Shown piece by piece: positions 1 to 9,540 of a DNA stretch of 64,000 bases (positions are counted from its first letter, which is position 1; each line of letters opens with the position of its first letter). The stretch covers positions 48,258 to 112,257 of the forward strand of contig JAGBVU010000003.1 of NCBI GenBank assembly GCA_017630155.1. Direction: 5' to 3'. Source of the DNA: Bacteroidales bacterium. GTDB taxonomy: Bacteria; Bacteroidota; Bacteroidia; Bacteroidales; UBA932. Made by a program: the position numbers and the translations under genes. A model generated the notes under the pieces. The model did no database searches. It saw only the letters and a program-made list of their open reading frames with translations, and was not told where the DNA came from.

Positions 1-1048
1 TGATCTCGTTCTCATCAAGATCGACCTCTTCACCCATGTCGCGCTCTTTCTGGAACATCGGTGGTGGGGTGAGGTTTACAAGGATTCCGGTAGCGACAAT
101 GGTTACGCTGATGGTTCCGGCTTCCATATTGTCATCGAAGGCTATACCACGTTTGAAGTTGAATGGGTTGCCTGTGTATTCGGTGACATATTTGATGATC
201 TGCTCCATCTCAGATGCCCTGAGTGCTTCCACTTTGCTGGATGTGATGTTGATAAGTACGTTCTTTGCAGATCTGAGACTGTAGTCCTTGATAAGAGGTG
301 AGGTAAATGCCCTCTCTACAGCGTTGCGGGCTCTATTGGCACCTTTTGCCATGCCGGAACCCATGATGGCGTATCCGCTGTCTTTCATTACCATCTTAAC
401 ATCGGCAAAGTCGACATTGATATATCCGTGGCCTGTGATTATCTCAGCTATACCTTTTACCGCGGTCTTCAGCACAGAGTCGGCTTTGGGTAAAGCTTCG
501 AGTATCGACAGGTCTCCGTAGATGTCGTATATTTTCTGGTTGTCGATGATAAGTAGAGAGTCCACATATTTGGAGAGTTCTACAATCCCTTCGTATGCCC
601 TCCTGAGGAATTCGGTACCTTCATCTCTGAACGGTTGTGTTACGACACCGATAGTGAGGATCCCCATATCTTTGGCGATTTTGGCGATTACCGGCGATGC
701 ACCTGTACCTGTTCCACCACCCATACCTGCGGTGATGAAGAGCATTTTGGTGCCGTCGTTGAGTTTCTCTTTTATCTCATCAGATTTGTCAACGGCCTTG
801 TTGCGGGCAACATCTGGTCTGCACCCAGCTCCAAGACCCTCTCCGAGTGAGAATTTATTGACGATAGGTGAGTCTGCGAGCGACTGGCTGTCTGTGTTGC
901 ATACCATAAAGTCAACATCATTGATACCGTCGCGGTACATTTGTGATACTGCGTTGCATCCACCTCCGCCGACACCTATAACTTTAATGATGGTTTTTTT
1001 TGTCTCCCAACCATCAGGAGCAATGTTTAGAATCATCTCGTCTCCCAT
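1..1048 (-). CDS. ftsZ: Cell division GTPase FtsZ (3' end outside window)
   Basis: Tubulin-like GTPase that polymerises into the cytoplasmic Z-ring. About 349 codons are present; the C-terminal tail lies beyond position 1. The signature GGGTGTG is at residues 110-116, preceded by the nucleotide-binding GVGGGGCNAV stretch near residues 25-34, and the NTDSQSL segment follows at 51-57. The start chosen is the ATG at 1048, five bases after AGGGAGG, which overlaps the ftsA stop. Last gene of the division cluster, ten bases after ftsA, so probably cotranscribed and perhaps translationally favoured by that Shine-Dalgarno. The residues read near the left edge are acidic (EEVDLDENE), consistent with the start of the variable linker. 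Family assignment is certain. Confidence 0.98.
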   Translation of the reverse strand, partial: MGDEMILNIAPDGWETKKTIIKVIGVGGGGCNAVSQMYRDGINDVDFMVCNTDSQSLADSPIVNKFSLGEGLGAGCRPDVARNKAVDKSDEIKEKLNDGTKMLFITAGMGGGTGTGASPVIAKIAKDMGILTIGVVTQPFRDEGTEFLRRAYEGIVELSKYVDSLLIIDNQKIYDIYGDLSILEALPKADSVLKTAVKGIAEIITGHGYINVDFADVKMVMKDSGYAIMGSGMAKGANRARNAVERAFTSPLIKDYSLRSAKNVLINITSSKVEALRASEMEQIIKYVTEYTGNPFNFKRGIAFDDNMEAGTISVTIVATGILVNLTPPPMFQKERDMGEEVDLDENEI

Positions 1049-1053
1049 ATGTA

Positions 1054-1060
1054 CCTCCCT
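1054..1060 (-). promoter_or_regulatory. Strong Shine-Dalgarno before ftsZ
   Basis: AGGGAGG on the minus strand, five bases before the ftsZ ATG and overlapping the ftsA TAG. Bacteroidota genes generally lack Shine-Dalgarno sequences, so this near-perfect anti-16S match stands out and fixes the ftsZ start. Confidence 0.7.
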
Positions 1061-2453
1061 ATGCTTCGTTATCAATATTTGGATTGTTGAATATGTCTCC
1101 TATCTCACCGATGGTTCCTTTGATGAAATCACCGAAACCTCTCTTTTTCCCACCTTTACCTTGTGCAGGTGATTTGGCGTTCTCCCCTTTTGTCAATGGG
1201 ATAGTCTGCTTGCCGCCAAAGAGGTCTTCCTGGATTGCCTCATCATTTGACAATGGTTCTGTGTCGCCAGATTCATCTTCCTGGTACTCCTCTGCTGCCA
1301 TATCTTCAAACCCTTTGAGGATAAGGCCTACTGCTGTGGAGCAGCTGGGTTTGAAAACCTCTTCCACAGATGTGGACATGATGGCATATGAGTCAGGTTG
1401 GGCAAGTCTTACATCTATACCAAGTATGTGCTTGGCCAATATCTGGATATGGTTTATGTATGAAGAACCACCTGTGATAAAGAGTCCTGCGCGGAGTTTG
1501 TCCTTGAATCCTGACTGCTCTATCTCGTATGCCACTGTCGCAAGTATTTCGCTGACTCTCGCCTCTATTACAGATGACAACAGTTTGAACGATATCTGTT
1601 TGGCTGTGAGGCCATCCCTTCCGGGGATGTTGATGACTTTGGTCTCCTGGGCATATTCACTCAGACAAGAGCCGTGCTGCTTCTTCAGGATCTCAGCGTC
1701 TCTGAATGATACTCCGCACACCTGTCTGATATCCTCTGTGATGGAGTTGCCACCAAATGGTATGACAGCTGTGTGCCTTATGATGTTGTCCTCAATAATG
1801 AGAAGATCAGATGTGCCACCACCTATATCGAGCATAGCAACACCTATCTCCATGTCGTTATCGGACAATACAGCCCTTGCAGATGCAATGGGCTCCAGGA
1901 ACATCTTCTTTATTTTGAGTTTTTTTCTGTTTATCACCTCTCTGCACGATTTTACTGCACTTATCCTCCCGACAAACAGTTTGAAGAAGGCCTCTATCTC
2001 TTTACCGAGCATACCTGTAGCATCGGTCTGGTGGAGGTATTCGTCCACGTTGTACGATTGGGGGATAACATGAAGGACAGCCTCCTTCTTGTCCACTTCA
2101 TATTCGTACATCTCCTGGGTCCACGCATTGACCTCCTTCTCTGTAATGATGTCTGAGGGGAACATCCTTACCTTCTTTATGGATGCAGATGTACATCTGA
2201 TGGCTTGTCCGGCAATACCCACATAGACCTCATCCAATTCGAAATCTTCCCCTTCAATCTGATTCTTTACGTCTTCGATGGTGGGCGTAAGGGCGTCAAG
2301 CACCTTCTGGATGACTATCACTTCCCCCCTCCTGATGCCTGTTGAGGGAAATTCGCTGTAGGCGATAATCTTGATGCCACCGGCAGATTTTTCCCCCACG
2401 ATGGTGGCCACTTTTGTGGTCCCTAAATCTATAGCAGCTACATAGTTACTCAT
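1059..2453 (-). CDS. ftsA: Cell division protein FtsA
   Basis: Actin-like ATPase that tethers FtsZ to the membrane and recruits later division proteins. 464 residues. The N-terminal phosphate-1 motif AIDLGTTKV (residues 8-16), the second phosphate segment LDIGGGTSD near residue 208 and the adenosine motif FITGGSS near residue 315 are visible. After about residue 390 there is a low-complexity charged linker ending in a short amphipathic segment (GFGDFIKGTIGEIG), the expected membrane-targeting helix. Sits 4 bp after ftsQ and 10 bp before ftsZ in the same transcription unit. Confidence 0.97.
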   Translation of the reverse strand: MSNYVAAIDLGTTKVATIVGEKSAGGIKIIAYSEFPSTGIRRGEVIVIQKVLDALTPTIEDVKNQIEGEDFELDEVYVGIAGQAIRCTSASIKKVRMFPSDIITEKEVNAWTQEMYEYEVDKKEAVLHVIPQSYNVDEYLHQTDATGMLGKEIEAFFKLFVGRISAVKSCREVINRKKLKIKKMFLEPIASARAVLSDNDMEIGVAMLDIGGGTSDLLIIEDNIIRHTAVIPFGGNSITEDIRQVCGVSFRDAEILKKQHGSCLSEYAQETKVINIPGRDGLTAKQISFKLLSSVIEARVSEILATVAYEIEQSGFKDKLRAGLFITGGSSYINHIQILAKHILGIDVRLAQPDSYAIMSTSVEEVFKPSCSTAVGLILKGFEDMAAEEYQEDESGDTEPLSNDEAIQEDLFGGKQTIPLTKGENAKSPAQGKGGKKRGFGDFIKGTIGEIGDIFNNPNIDNEA

Positions 2454-2457
2454 ATAT

Positions 2458-3261
2458 CTATTTTTTGTTTTTTTCTTTTTTCAGTGTGCAGACCACTTGA
2501 TCGGCGTATTTCAGGTTTATGACAGAATATTTGTTCCATCCATGGATTGGAACCACATTCTTGTAGAAGGCCTCAAGTTTCCTGAATTTGTAGTCAATAT
2601 TGTCAAATCCTCCAAACAGAATTGTCTGGTCACCTACCCTCATATATAGGGCGATGTCTCCATCCGGCATGATGTGTATCTGCTGAATCTGTGAACTCCA
2701 GAACTCATCCCCCCTTATGTATTCCCCAAAATTGAGCATATCTGCAAGCCATTTTTCCCCCTCATTATCAACATAACCTCTCTGTCCCGCCTTCAGCTTG
2801 AATGGTATCTCACCTGTGACTACAGGGACATATGAGGTGAAGGTGTTGACCAATGGAAATATGTAGAATGTCTCGTCCACATAGTATCCCCCCTCTGCGC
2901 CCTGAATCCTCAATAGCGGCCTTCTCTGCGTAATGTCAACGTGGAGGATTCCATCTCTGTCAAGAGATACATCACTGAACTTGATGGCGCTTCTCCTGTT
3001 GAGGAGTTGCTCGATGTCATAAAGATTGATTGATGACAGATTTTTCCCTATTACGGCCAATTCTGATTCGGAGATAATATCCTTAACCTCCTCCCTGGAG
3101 ACAAATCTGTTGACGGTGCTGTCAAGGATGGTGACTTTCACATCTGTGCACACGTCATCCCCCTTCCCTTCCCCTTTAAGCATGGAGGCGAAGAAGAAGT
3201 AGGCACCGAATATGGCTGCCACCAAAAACCAACCTATATATGTCAGTATCTTTCTTAACAC
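2458..3261 (-). CDS. ftsQ: Cell division protein FtsQ
   Basis: Bitopic division protein linking cytoplasmic and periplasmic halves of the divisome. 267 residues: one N-terminal membrane segment (about residues 8-27), then a periplasmic part whose first stretch (about 40-115) fits a POTRA domain (VTILDSTVNRFVSREEVKDII...). FtsQ proteins diverge strongly, so identity rests on length, topology and its position between murC and ftsA. Its first 7 bp overlap the end of murC. Ends in a lysine-rich tail. Confidence 0.9.
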   Translation of the reverse strand: MLRKILTYIGWFLVAAIFGAYFFFASMLKGEGKGDDVCTDVKVTILDSTVNRFVSREEVKDIISESELAVIGKNLSSINLYDIEQLLNRRSAIKFSDVSLDRDGILHVDITQRRPLLRIQGAEGGYYVDETFYIFPLVNTFTSYVPVVTGEIPFKLKAGQRGYVDNEGEKWLADMLNFGEYIRGDEFWSSQIQQIHIMPDGDIALYMRVGDQTILFGGFDNIDYKFRKLEAFYKNVVPIHGWNKYSVINLKYADQVVCTLKKEKNKK

Positions 3262-4607
3262 TGTCCGACTCTCTCTTTCAGCAGTTCTGTAATTGGATCT
3301 GTAAATGTACTGATATCACCTGCACCCAGTGTGATAAGAATGTCAATATCCCTGGATTCCAACTCTTTGAGGAGGTCCTCTTTGGATACTATCTTCTTGT
3401 TCTCTGTGGTGACCAGGTCAAATATCATCTCGCTATTTACCCCCTCAATAGGTAGTTCCCTGGCGGGGTAGATAGGGAGGAGTATAAGTTCATCCAGCGC
3501 ACTGAGGCTCTGTGCAAACTCCTGGTAGAAGTCTCTGGTCCTGGTGTAGAGGTGAGGCTGGAAAATAGCACAAAGCCTCCTTCCAGGGAATATGTCCCTT
3601 ATAGAGCTGATGGCTGCCGAGATCTCCTTGGGGTGGTGGGCATAGTCATCGATATAGGAACATTTCGGGGTGTTGAGGTGGATGTCGAATCTCCTCTCGA
3701 CCCCTTTGTATGTTGCAAGGCCCCTCTTTACATCTTCTGGTGAGGTGCCGTGCAGAAGTGCGACAGCAGCTGCAGCAATGCCGTTCTCCACATTTACCCA
3801 TCCTGGGATTCCTACGGTGCACTCTTCGATGGGGCCCATAGGGGAGTTGAGGGTGAAGTGGAAGTATCCGCACTCATCCAGCTTTATGTCTGAGGCATAG
3901 AAGTCAGCCTCTTCGTTGTAGCTGTAGGTGTAGATGTCAGCTTTGGTGTCAAATGTTATCTCTACCCCTTTTTTCACTACCAGTGCCCCTTTTACTTGAG
4001 AGGCAAATTCGCGGAATGCCCCTTTCACATGGTCGTGGTCAGAGTAGATGTCCAGATGGTCTGCATCGCACGAGGTGATGGCTGCTATATCGGGGAAGAG
4101 TTGGAGGAATGATCTGTCAAACTCATCAGCTTCTGCTACCAGGACAGGATTCCTGGAGAGGAGAAGATTTGTGTGGTAGTTTTTGGATATTCCGCCGAGG
4201 AATGCATTGCACCCCTCTCCCGAGTGGGTAAGGATGTGTGCCAACAGGGTACTGGTGGTGGTTTTGCCGTGAGTACCCGATATGGCGAGACATTTCTGCT
4301 GTGATGCAATCTCCCCAAGGGCACGTGAGCGCTTCACTACTCTATACCCTTTTTCAAAGACCTCCACCAACTCTTTCATCTCTGCGGGGATTGCTGGGGT
4401 GTAGATGACGAGGGTCTCCTCCACATCTTTTGGGAGAAGGTCGGGCCTCTCTTCATAGTGTACCTCTATCCCTTCAGATTCAAGTGCAGCAGTGAGTTTG
4501 CTGGGGGTGCGGTCATATCCCGATACGCAGTAGCCTGCGTGTTTGAAGTAACGGGCGATTGCACTCATCCCGATGCCGCCGATCCCTATGAAATATACAT
4601 TCTTCAT
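3255..4607 (-). CDS. murC: UDP-N-acetylmuramate--L-alanine ligase
   Basis: Adds the first amino acid (L-Ala) to UDP-MurNAc in the cytoplasm. 450 residues with the Mur ligase three-domain plan: N-terminal Rossmann GIGGIGMSAIA (8-18), the ATP loop SGTHGKTTTS near residues 109-118, the DEFDRSFL and DADHLD segments in the central domain, and the C-terminal YAHHPKEI motif typical of MurC. Its ATG abuts the murG stop (4608-4610). Standard length, no defects seen. Confidence 0.97.
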   Translation of the reverse strand: MKNVYFIGIGGIGMSAIARYFKHAGYCVSGYDRTPSKLTAALESEGIEVHYEERPDLLPKDVEETLVIYTPAIPAEMKELVEVFEKGYRVVKRSRALGEIASQQKCLAISGTHGKTTTSTLLAHILTHSGEGCNAFLGGISKNYHTNLLLSRNPVLVAEADEFDRSFLQLFPDIAAITSCDADHLDIYSDHDHVKGAFREFASQVKGALVVKKGVEITFDTKADIYTYSYNEEADFYASDIKLDECGYFHFTLNSPMGPIEECTVGIPGWVNVENGIAAAAVALLHGTSPEDVKRGLATYKGVERRFDIHLNTPKCSYIDDYAHHPKEISAAISSIRDIFPGRRLCAIFQPHLYTRTRDFYQEFAQSLSALDELILLPIYPARELPIEGVNSEMIFDLVTTENKKIVSKEDLLKELESRDIDILITLGAGDISTFTDPITELLKERVGQC

Positions 4608-5741
4608 CTATCTGGCAAGTTTTAGTACCTCGTCGGCAATGTCGCTTGATGCGTTTGGCTTGGCCAATGCGAGGATGTTTTTCTCCAATTCCTTTATTTT
4701 TTCTTTGTCAAAGACAATCCTTTCCACCTCGTCCATAAGTCTCTCCTGAGCCTCAGAGTCTTTGATCAGGATGGCTGCCCCTTTATTTACAAGTGCCATA
4801 GCATTGTGGGTCTGGTGATCTTCTGCCACCACTGGTGATGGGACGAAGATTGGGGCCTTGCCTGCTGCGCAAAGTTCAGAGATGGTGCCTGCACCGGCGC
4901 GTGATACGATAAGGTCGCACGCTGCGTATGCAAGGTCCATCCTGCTTATAAAGTCACAGTTGAGGATATTGCCCCAACGGCGTGTGTTTTCTCCCGATTC
5001 TGCCCCTTCAAGGCCATCGAAGAATGTCTTTATCCCAGCTGCGTACCCTTTTCCACTCTGCCAGATGATTTGGTATTTTGCGTTATTCCCCTTCTGGGCA
5101 ATCCAATTTTTCATTGTCTCATTGAGTGTGCGGCAACCGAGGCTCCCGCCCACAACAAGTACTGTGGGGAGTTCAGGGTTGAGACCGAAGAATTTGTATG
5201 CCTCCTCTCTCTGGGCCTCTGTGGCGGGGGCAATCTCTTTGCGGATAGGGTTTCCAGTGAGGATAATTCTCTCTGCAGGGAAAAATCTCTCCATCCCTTC
5301 GTATGCTGTGCAGATAGTCCTTGCCCTTTTTGAGAGGATCTTGTTCGTGAGCCCTGCATATGAGTTCTGCTCCTGGAGCAATGTGGGTATCCCTTTGCGT
5401 GATGCACACCACAACAGAGGGGCGCTGGCATATCCACCTACACCCACAGCCACATCGGGCTTGAACTCTTTGATAATCTTGGCAGCCATCCTGATGCTTT
5501 TGATCACCTTGAATGGGAGGGCCAGATTAGAGAGGGTCAATGACCTTTGCAGACCTGCTACCGGCAGACCTTTGATGGGGTATCCGGCTGCTGGCACCCT
5601 CTCCATCTCCATTTTGCCGATGGCACCCACAAACAGGATCTCAATGGCCGGATCCTTCTCCTTTAGTGCGTTTGCTATGGATATTGCAGGGAAGATGTGA
5701 CCTCCTGTCCCACCTCCGCTTATGATGATACGTTTACTCAT
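4608..5741 (-). CDS. murG: UDP-GlcNAc:undecaprenyl-PP-MurNAc-pentapeptide GlcNAc transferase
   Basis: Converts lipid I to lipid II on the inner face of the cytoplasmic membrane. 377 residues, GT28 fold. The glycine-rich GGTGGHIFPA loop (10-19) binds the lipid diphosphate; VGVGGYAS (about 99-106) is the second G-loop; the donor-site region has VSRAGAGTISEL near residue 285 and PSPVVAEDHQTHNA near 305. The start overlaps the ftsW end by 8 bp, suggesting coupled translation. Confidence 0.97.
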   Translation of the reverse strand: MSKRIIISGGGTGGHIFPAISIANALKEKDPAIEILFVGAIGKMEMERVPAAGYPIKGLPVAGLQRSLTLSNLALPFKVIKSIRMAAKIIKEFKPDVAVGVGGYASAPLLWCASRKGIPTLLQEQNSYAGLTNKILSKRARTICTAYEGMERFFPAERIILTGNPIRKEIAPATEAQREEAYKFFGLNPELPTVLVVGGSLGCRTLNETMKNWIAQKGNNAKYQIIWQSGKGYAAGIKTFFDGLEGAESGENTRRWGNILNCDFISRMDLAYAACDLIVSRAGAGTISELCAAGKAPIFVPSPVVAEDHQTHNAMALVNKGAAILIKDSEAQERLMDEVERIVFDKEKIKELEKNILALAKPNASSDIADEVLKLAR

Positions 5742-6912
5742 TTTTTACAGTCTCCTTATCTTCATATTTTATCTCTATGGTCCTGTTGACCGAGAGGATG
5801 ATGCCAAATGCACAACTCATAATCACGTATGAGGTACCTCCCAAGCTGACAAGTGGGAGGGTCTGTCCGGTTACTGGGAATATCCCTACGTTTACCAGGA
5901 TGTGGATGAAGGCCTGAAGTGTTATCAGGAAGCCCAACCCAAGAACCATTATGGTGGTGTCTGTCCTGCTGCACGATCGGGCGATGGCAATGCACCGGGA
6001 GAAAAACCACAGATAGAGGAGTATTACGGCCATACCGCCCATCAGCCCCATCTCCTCCACAATCAGGGCAAATATAAAGTCAGAGTAGGGGTGGGGCAAA
6101 GTGTCCTTTTTCAGGCTATTGCCTGGCCCCCTTCCAAAGAATCCTCCAAGCTGTATCGCCTCTTTGGCCTGATCGCTCTGTAAATTCTTGTCTTTGTGAT
6201 TTTTCAGTTCTTCGGCTGTCATAGCGGAGAGATCCTCTTTTACAAAGAATCTCTCAATCCTCGCTGTGAATGTCTCGATTCTGTTGAATTCGCCGGTCAG
6301 TTTGTTTATCGTGAAGATGATGGTGACGGCTACTGCGGCAATTCCTATTGTGTACCATATGTATCTCCATTTGATCCCGGCACAGATCAGGATGACAAAT
6401 GCTGTGAGACATATAATCAATGTGGCTGACACACTTCCGTAGAGGCTTAAGACGCAGGTTATCCCCAATGGGGCAAGTATCCAGATGGCGTATGCCTTGA
6501 AGGTTTTGATACTCTTGGCTTCAAGGATGCGGGCCAGATAGAGGACTACTGCAATTTTTGCAAGTTCGGATGGCTGGAACGTTATTTTCCATATTTTAAT
6601 CCATCTGATACCCTCATTGAGCTCTTGCCCCCCCCAAATCACATATCCCAGACAGCCTACAGCTATAGCGAATATCGGCAAGGAGAGGAGTCTATATCCC
6701 TTTAATGGGAATATGTAGCAGGCAAGGAGAAATGCGAAGCCGATTATTACAAAGACGGACTGTTTGAGAAGGTATGCAGATGTGGTGGTGTCGTTCTTAT
6801 AGGCCAGCGCACTTGACGATGAGTAGACAGCGACAATGGAGATCATGGCAAGTAGCAATACTACAAGCCAGATTATAGGGTCTCCGTGAAGCTTTCTGAA
6901 TCTCTTTGCCAT
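5734..6912 (-). CDS. ftsW: SEDS-family septal peptidoglycan glycosyltransferase FtsW
   Basis: Multi-pass membrane enzyme that polymerises lipid II at the septum with its partner FtsI. 392 residues with roughly ten hydrophobic segments. Family-defining stretches are visible: the WIKI...QPSELAK region near residues 103-116 and PHPYSDFIFALIVEEMG near 275-290. A hydrophilic loop of about 65 residues (EDLSAMTAEELKNHKDKN...) precedes the latter. Four bases separate it from murD. Could be RodA by sequence alone, but its place between murD and murG argues for FtsW. Confidence 0.95.
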   Translation of the reverse strand: MAKRFRKLHGDPIIWLVVLLLAMISIVAVYSSSSALAYKNDTTTSAYLLKQSVFVIIGFAFLLACYIFPLKGYRLLSLPIFAIAVGCLGYVIWGGQELNEGIRWIKIWKITFQPSELAKIAVVLYLARILEAKSIKTFKAYAIWILAPLGITCVLSLYGSVSATLIICLTAFVILICAGIKWRYIWYTIGIAAVAVTIIFTINKLTGEFNRIETFTARIERFFVKEDLSAMTAEELKNHKDKNLQSDQAKEAIQLGGFFGRGPGNSLKKDTLPHPYSDFIFALIVEEMGLMGGMAVILLYLWFFSRCIAIARSCSRTDTTIMVLGLGFLITLQAFIHILVNVGIFPVTGQTLPLVSLGGTSYVIMSCAFGIILSVNRTIEIKYEDKETVKNE

Positions 6913-6915
6913 ATA

Positions 6916-8250
6916 CTATAGTTCTCTTACTGCATTTTTGAATTGTCTGCCACGATCTTCGTAGCTTTTGAACAGGTCGAAGCTTGCACAGCAGGGTGAC
7001 AATAGCACTATGTCACCTGGCTCTGCAAGTGAGTATGCTTTCTCAACAGCCTCTTTGGCCGATGAGGCATCCACTACTGTATCTATCATACCATCGAAGC
7101 ACTCGTGGAGTTTCCTGTTGTCAACACCCATACATACCAGAGCTTTCACTTTGTCTTTCACAAGGTCATAAAGGGGTTCGTAGTCATTCCCTTTGTCCTT
7201 ACCACCTGCGATCCACACCACGGGGCGGTCCATGCTCTCAAGTGCATACCAGGTAGAATTGACATTGGTGGCCTTCGAGTCGTTGATGAAGAGGATATCT
7301 TTTATGGACAGAACTTTTTCAAGTCTGTGCTCCACCGCTTTAAATGAGGCGAGGCTCTCCCTGATTACCTCATTGGTGATCTTCATTATCTTACCGGTGA
7401 TGGCGGCAGCCAATGAGTTGTAGATATTGTGCTTGCCAGGCAATGAAAGCTCGGCTAGAGGCATGGTGTATGTGCTGTCATCACATTTTACCACCATCAT
7501 GTCGTTTTCCACATAACCACCCTGTTCCACTTTGCGGTTCTGGGTGAAAGGGAACATTTTGGCTTTGGTCACCACTTTGCTGAGGTGACCCACTGTGATG
7601 TCATCATCTTCACAGAATATGAAGCAGTCGTCCTGGGACATATTCTGGGTAATTCTGAATTTTGCCTTGACGTAGTTCTCCATCTTGTGGTCATACCTGT
7701 CAAGATGGTCGGGTGTGATGTTGAGGAGGATAGCGATATCTGCCCTGAAGTCGTACATCCCGTCGAGCTGGAAACTGCTCAATTCGAGCACATAGATGTC
7801 GTAATCGCAGGTGGCCACCTGATATGCGTAGCTTGCACCTATATTGCCCCCAAGACCTACATTGAGCCCGGCATTTTTCAGCAGGTAATAGATGATGGAT
7901 GTCGTGGTAGTCTTTCCATTGGAGCCTGTGATGCATATCTTTTTGGCACGGTCATATCTCCCGCCGAACTCTATCTCAGAGATTACAGGGATCCCCTGGT
8001 TGAGGATGGACTGTATCACAGGGATAGTATCGGGTATGCCGGGGCTTTTTATAACCTCGTCAGCATTAAGGATTTTCTCCATAGTGTGCCCCCCCTCTTC
8101 ATAAGGGATGTCATATTTTGCCAATGTCTCTTTCTCCTTTTCACCTATGGTGCTATTGTCCGATAGGAAGGTGTCGTGACCTTTGACTTTTGCGAGGACA
8201 GCTGCTCCTATGCCGCTTTCTCCTCCTCCAAGTACCACTATTCTGCTCAT
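6916..8250 (-). CDS. murD: UDP-N-acetylmuramoylalanine--D-glutamate ligase
   Basis: Adds D-Glu to UDP-MurNAc-L-Ala. 444 residues. N-terminal VLGGGESGIGAA (5-16) binds the uracil nucleotide, the ATP loop ITGSNGKTTTTS lies near residues 107-118, ELSSFQLD near 156 and LNITPDHLDRY near 176 are the central-domain motifs, and NDSKATN near 307 is the MurD-type third-domain motif. Eleven bases downstream of mraY. Confidence 0.97.
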   Translation of the reverse strand: MSRIVVLGGGESGIGAAVLAKVKGHDTFLSDNSTIGEKEKETLAKYDIPYEEGGHTMEKILNADEVIKSPGIPDTIPVIQSILNQGIPVISEIEFGGRYDRAKKICITGSNGKTTTTSIIYYLLKNAGLNVGLGGNIGASYAYQVATCDYDIYVLELSSFQLDGMYDFRADIAILLNITPDHLDRYDHKMENYVKAKFRITQNMSQDDCFIFCEDDDITVGHLSKVVTKAKMFPFTQNRKVEQGGYVENDMMVVKCDDSTYTMPLAELSLPGKHNIYNSLAAAITGKIMKITNEVIRESLASFKAVEHRLEKVLSIKDILFINDSKATNVNSTWYALESMDRPVVWIAGGKDKGNDYEPLYDLVKDKVKALVCMGVDNRKLHECFDGMIDTVVDASSAKEAVEKAYSLAEPGDIVLLSPCCASFDLFKSYEDRGRQFKNAVREL

Positions 8251-8260
8251 CTTTATATTG

Positions 8261-9526
8261 TTATCTGATCTTCAATGTTACTATTGTAATTACTGCGAGC
8301 ATTATGGCTACAAGCCAGAATCTCATAACTATCTTTGCTTCAGGTATAGCTTTTACCGGTCTCTGAATCAAGGCTGGGATCCCCTCTTTCTGGTAGTGGT
8401 GGTGCAGGGGAGACATCTTGAAAATTCTCCTCCCTTCCCCGTATTTCTTTTTGGTGTATTTGAAATATGCCCTCTGCATAATTACAGAGAGGCTCTCGAC
8501 GAAGAAGATACCACATAGGATAGGGATAAGGAGCTCTTTTCTTATCACAATGGCAGCTACCGCAATGATACCTCCGAGGGCCAGACTACCGGTGTCACCC
8601 ATAAATATCTGGGCAGGGAATGAGTTGTACCACAGGAATCCTAGAAGGGCACCTATGAGGGCAGCCATAAATACCACCACCTCACCTGTGTTTGGCAGGT
8701 ACATTATGTTGAGGTAGTCGGAGTATATTATGTTGCCGGAGAGGTATGCGAGGATACCAAGGGTGGCACCCACAATGGCAGATACCCCAGTGGCCAGACC
8801 ATCCATGCCGTCTGTCAGGTTTGTTCCGTTGGATACTGCAGTTATTACAAAAATGATTACAATCACATATATTATCCAGCCCAGGATATCCTTTACCCTT
8901 CCGCTACCTGGTGCCAGCCATTTGTAGTCAAATTCGTTCTCCTTTACAAATGGGATGGTGGTTTTGGTGCTCTTGTGGTCAGGGCTGTATGCTGCACCTG
9001 TACTCTCTTCTATCTGTGCTATCTCCTCTTTTGAAGGGACACCCTTCTCGTGTACAACCACCTGGTCACTGAAGCATAGGACAAGGCCGACAATCAGACC
9101 CAGTGATACCTGGCCGAAGATTTTGTATTTGCCTGGCATACCCTCCTTGTTCTTCTTGAATACCTTGATGTAGTCATCCATAAAGCCTACGATGCCCAGC
9201 CAGATGGTGGAGATAATCAGTAGGATGACATAGATATTTGTCAAATCGCAGAACAATAGGGTAGGGACAAGTATTGATATAAGGATTATTATACCACCCA
9301 TGGTAGGGGTACCCTTCTTGGCAAGCTGCCCTTCAAGACCAAGGTCGCGGATCTCCTCGCCGATCTGTTTTTTCTGCAGAATGCGGATGATACGCTTGCC
9401 GATGAAGATAGTGGTGATAATCGCTATCATGCTGGCAATAAGGGCCCTGAAGGTGAGGTACTGGACAAGTCCGTCACCAGGGAAGGATGATATTGTCTTT
9501 AGATATTCAAATAGATGGTATAGCAT
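8261..9526 (-). CDS. mraY: Phospho-MurNAc-pentapeptide translocase MraY
   Basis: Integral membrane enzyme that transfers phospho-MurNAc-pentapeptide to undecaprenyl phosphate to make lipid I. 421 residues, about 60 longer than the E. coli type because of a hydrophilic insertion near residues 155-205 ([19 protein letters not shown]...). Catalytic-site motifs: GTPTMGG (52-58), [20 protein letters not shown] and the cytoplasmic LHHHYQKEG near residue 370. Fourteen bases separate it from murE. Confidence 0.96.
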   Translation of the reverse strand: MLYHLFEYLKTISSFPGDGLVQYLTFRALIASMIAIITTIFIGKRIIRILQKKQIGEEIRDLGLEGQLAKKGTPTMGGIIILISILVPTLLFCDLTNIYVILLIISTIWLGIVGFMDDYIKVFKKNKEGMPGKYKIFGQVSLGLIVGLVLCFSDQVVVHEKGVPSKEEIAQIEESTGAAYSPDHKSTKTTIPFVKENEFDYKWLAPGSGRVKDILGWIIYVIVIIFVITAVSNGTNLTDGMDGLATGVSAIVGATLGILAYLSGNIIYSDYLNIMYLPNTGEVVVFMAALIGALLGFLWYNSFPAQIFMGDTGSLALGGIIAVAAIVIRKELLIPILCGIFFVESLSVIMQRAYFKYTKKKYGEGRRIFKMSPLHHHYQKEGIPALIQRPVKAIPEAKIVMRFWLVAIMLAVITIVTLKIR

Positions 9527-9540
9527 ATTCTAATGTTTTT

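Noticed and set aside
1000..2073. 357-codon plus-strand ORF opposite ftsA, and similar long antisense ORFs opposite ftsZ (522-1172), murG (4858-5700), nadE (32563-33492), glgB (38987-39667) and the GT4 gene (42429-43088)
   Set aside because: They mirror strongly conserved genes, have low-complexity translations with no recognisable domain, and arise from the codon bias of the real strand.
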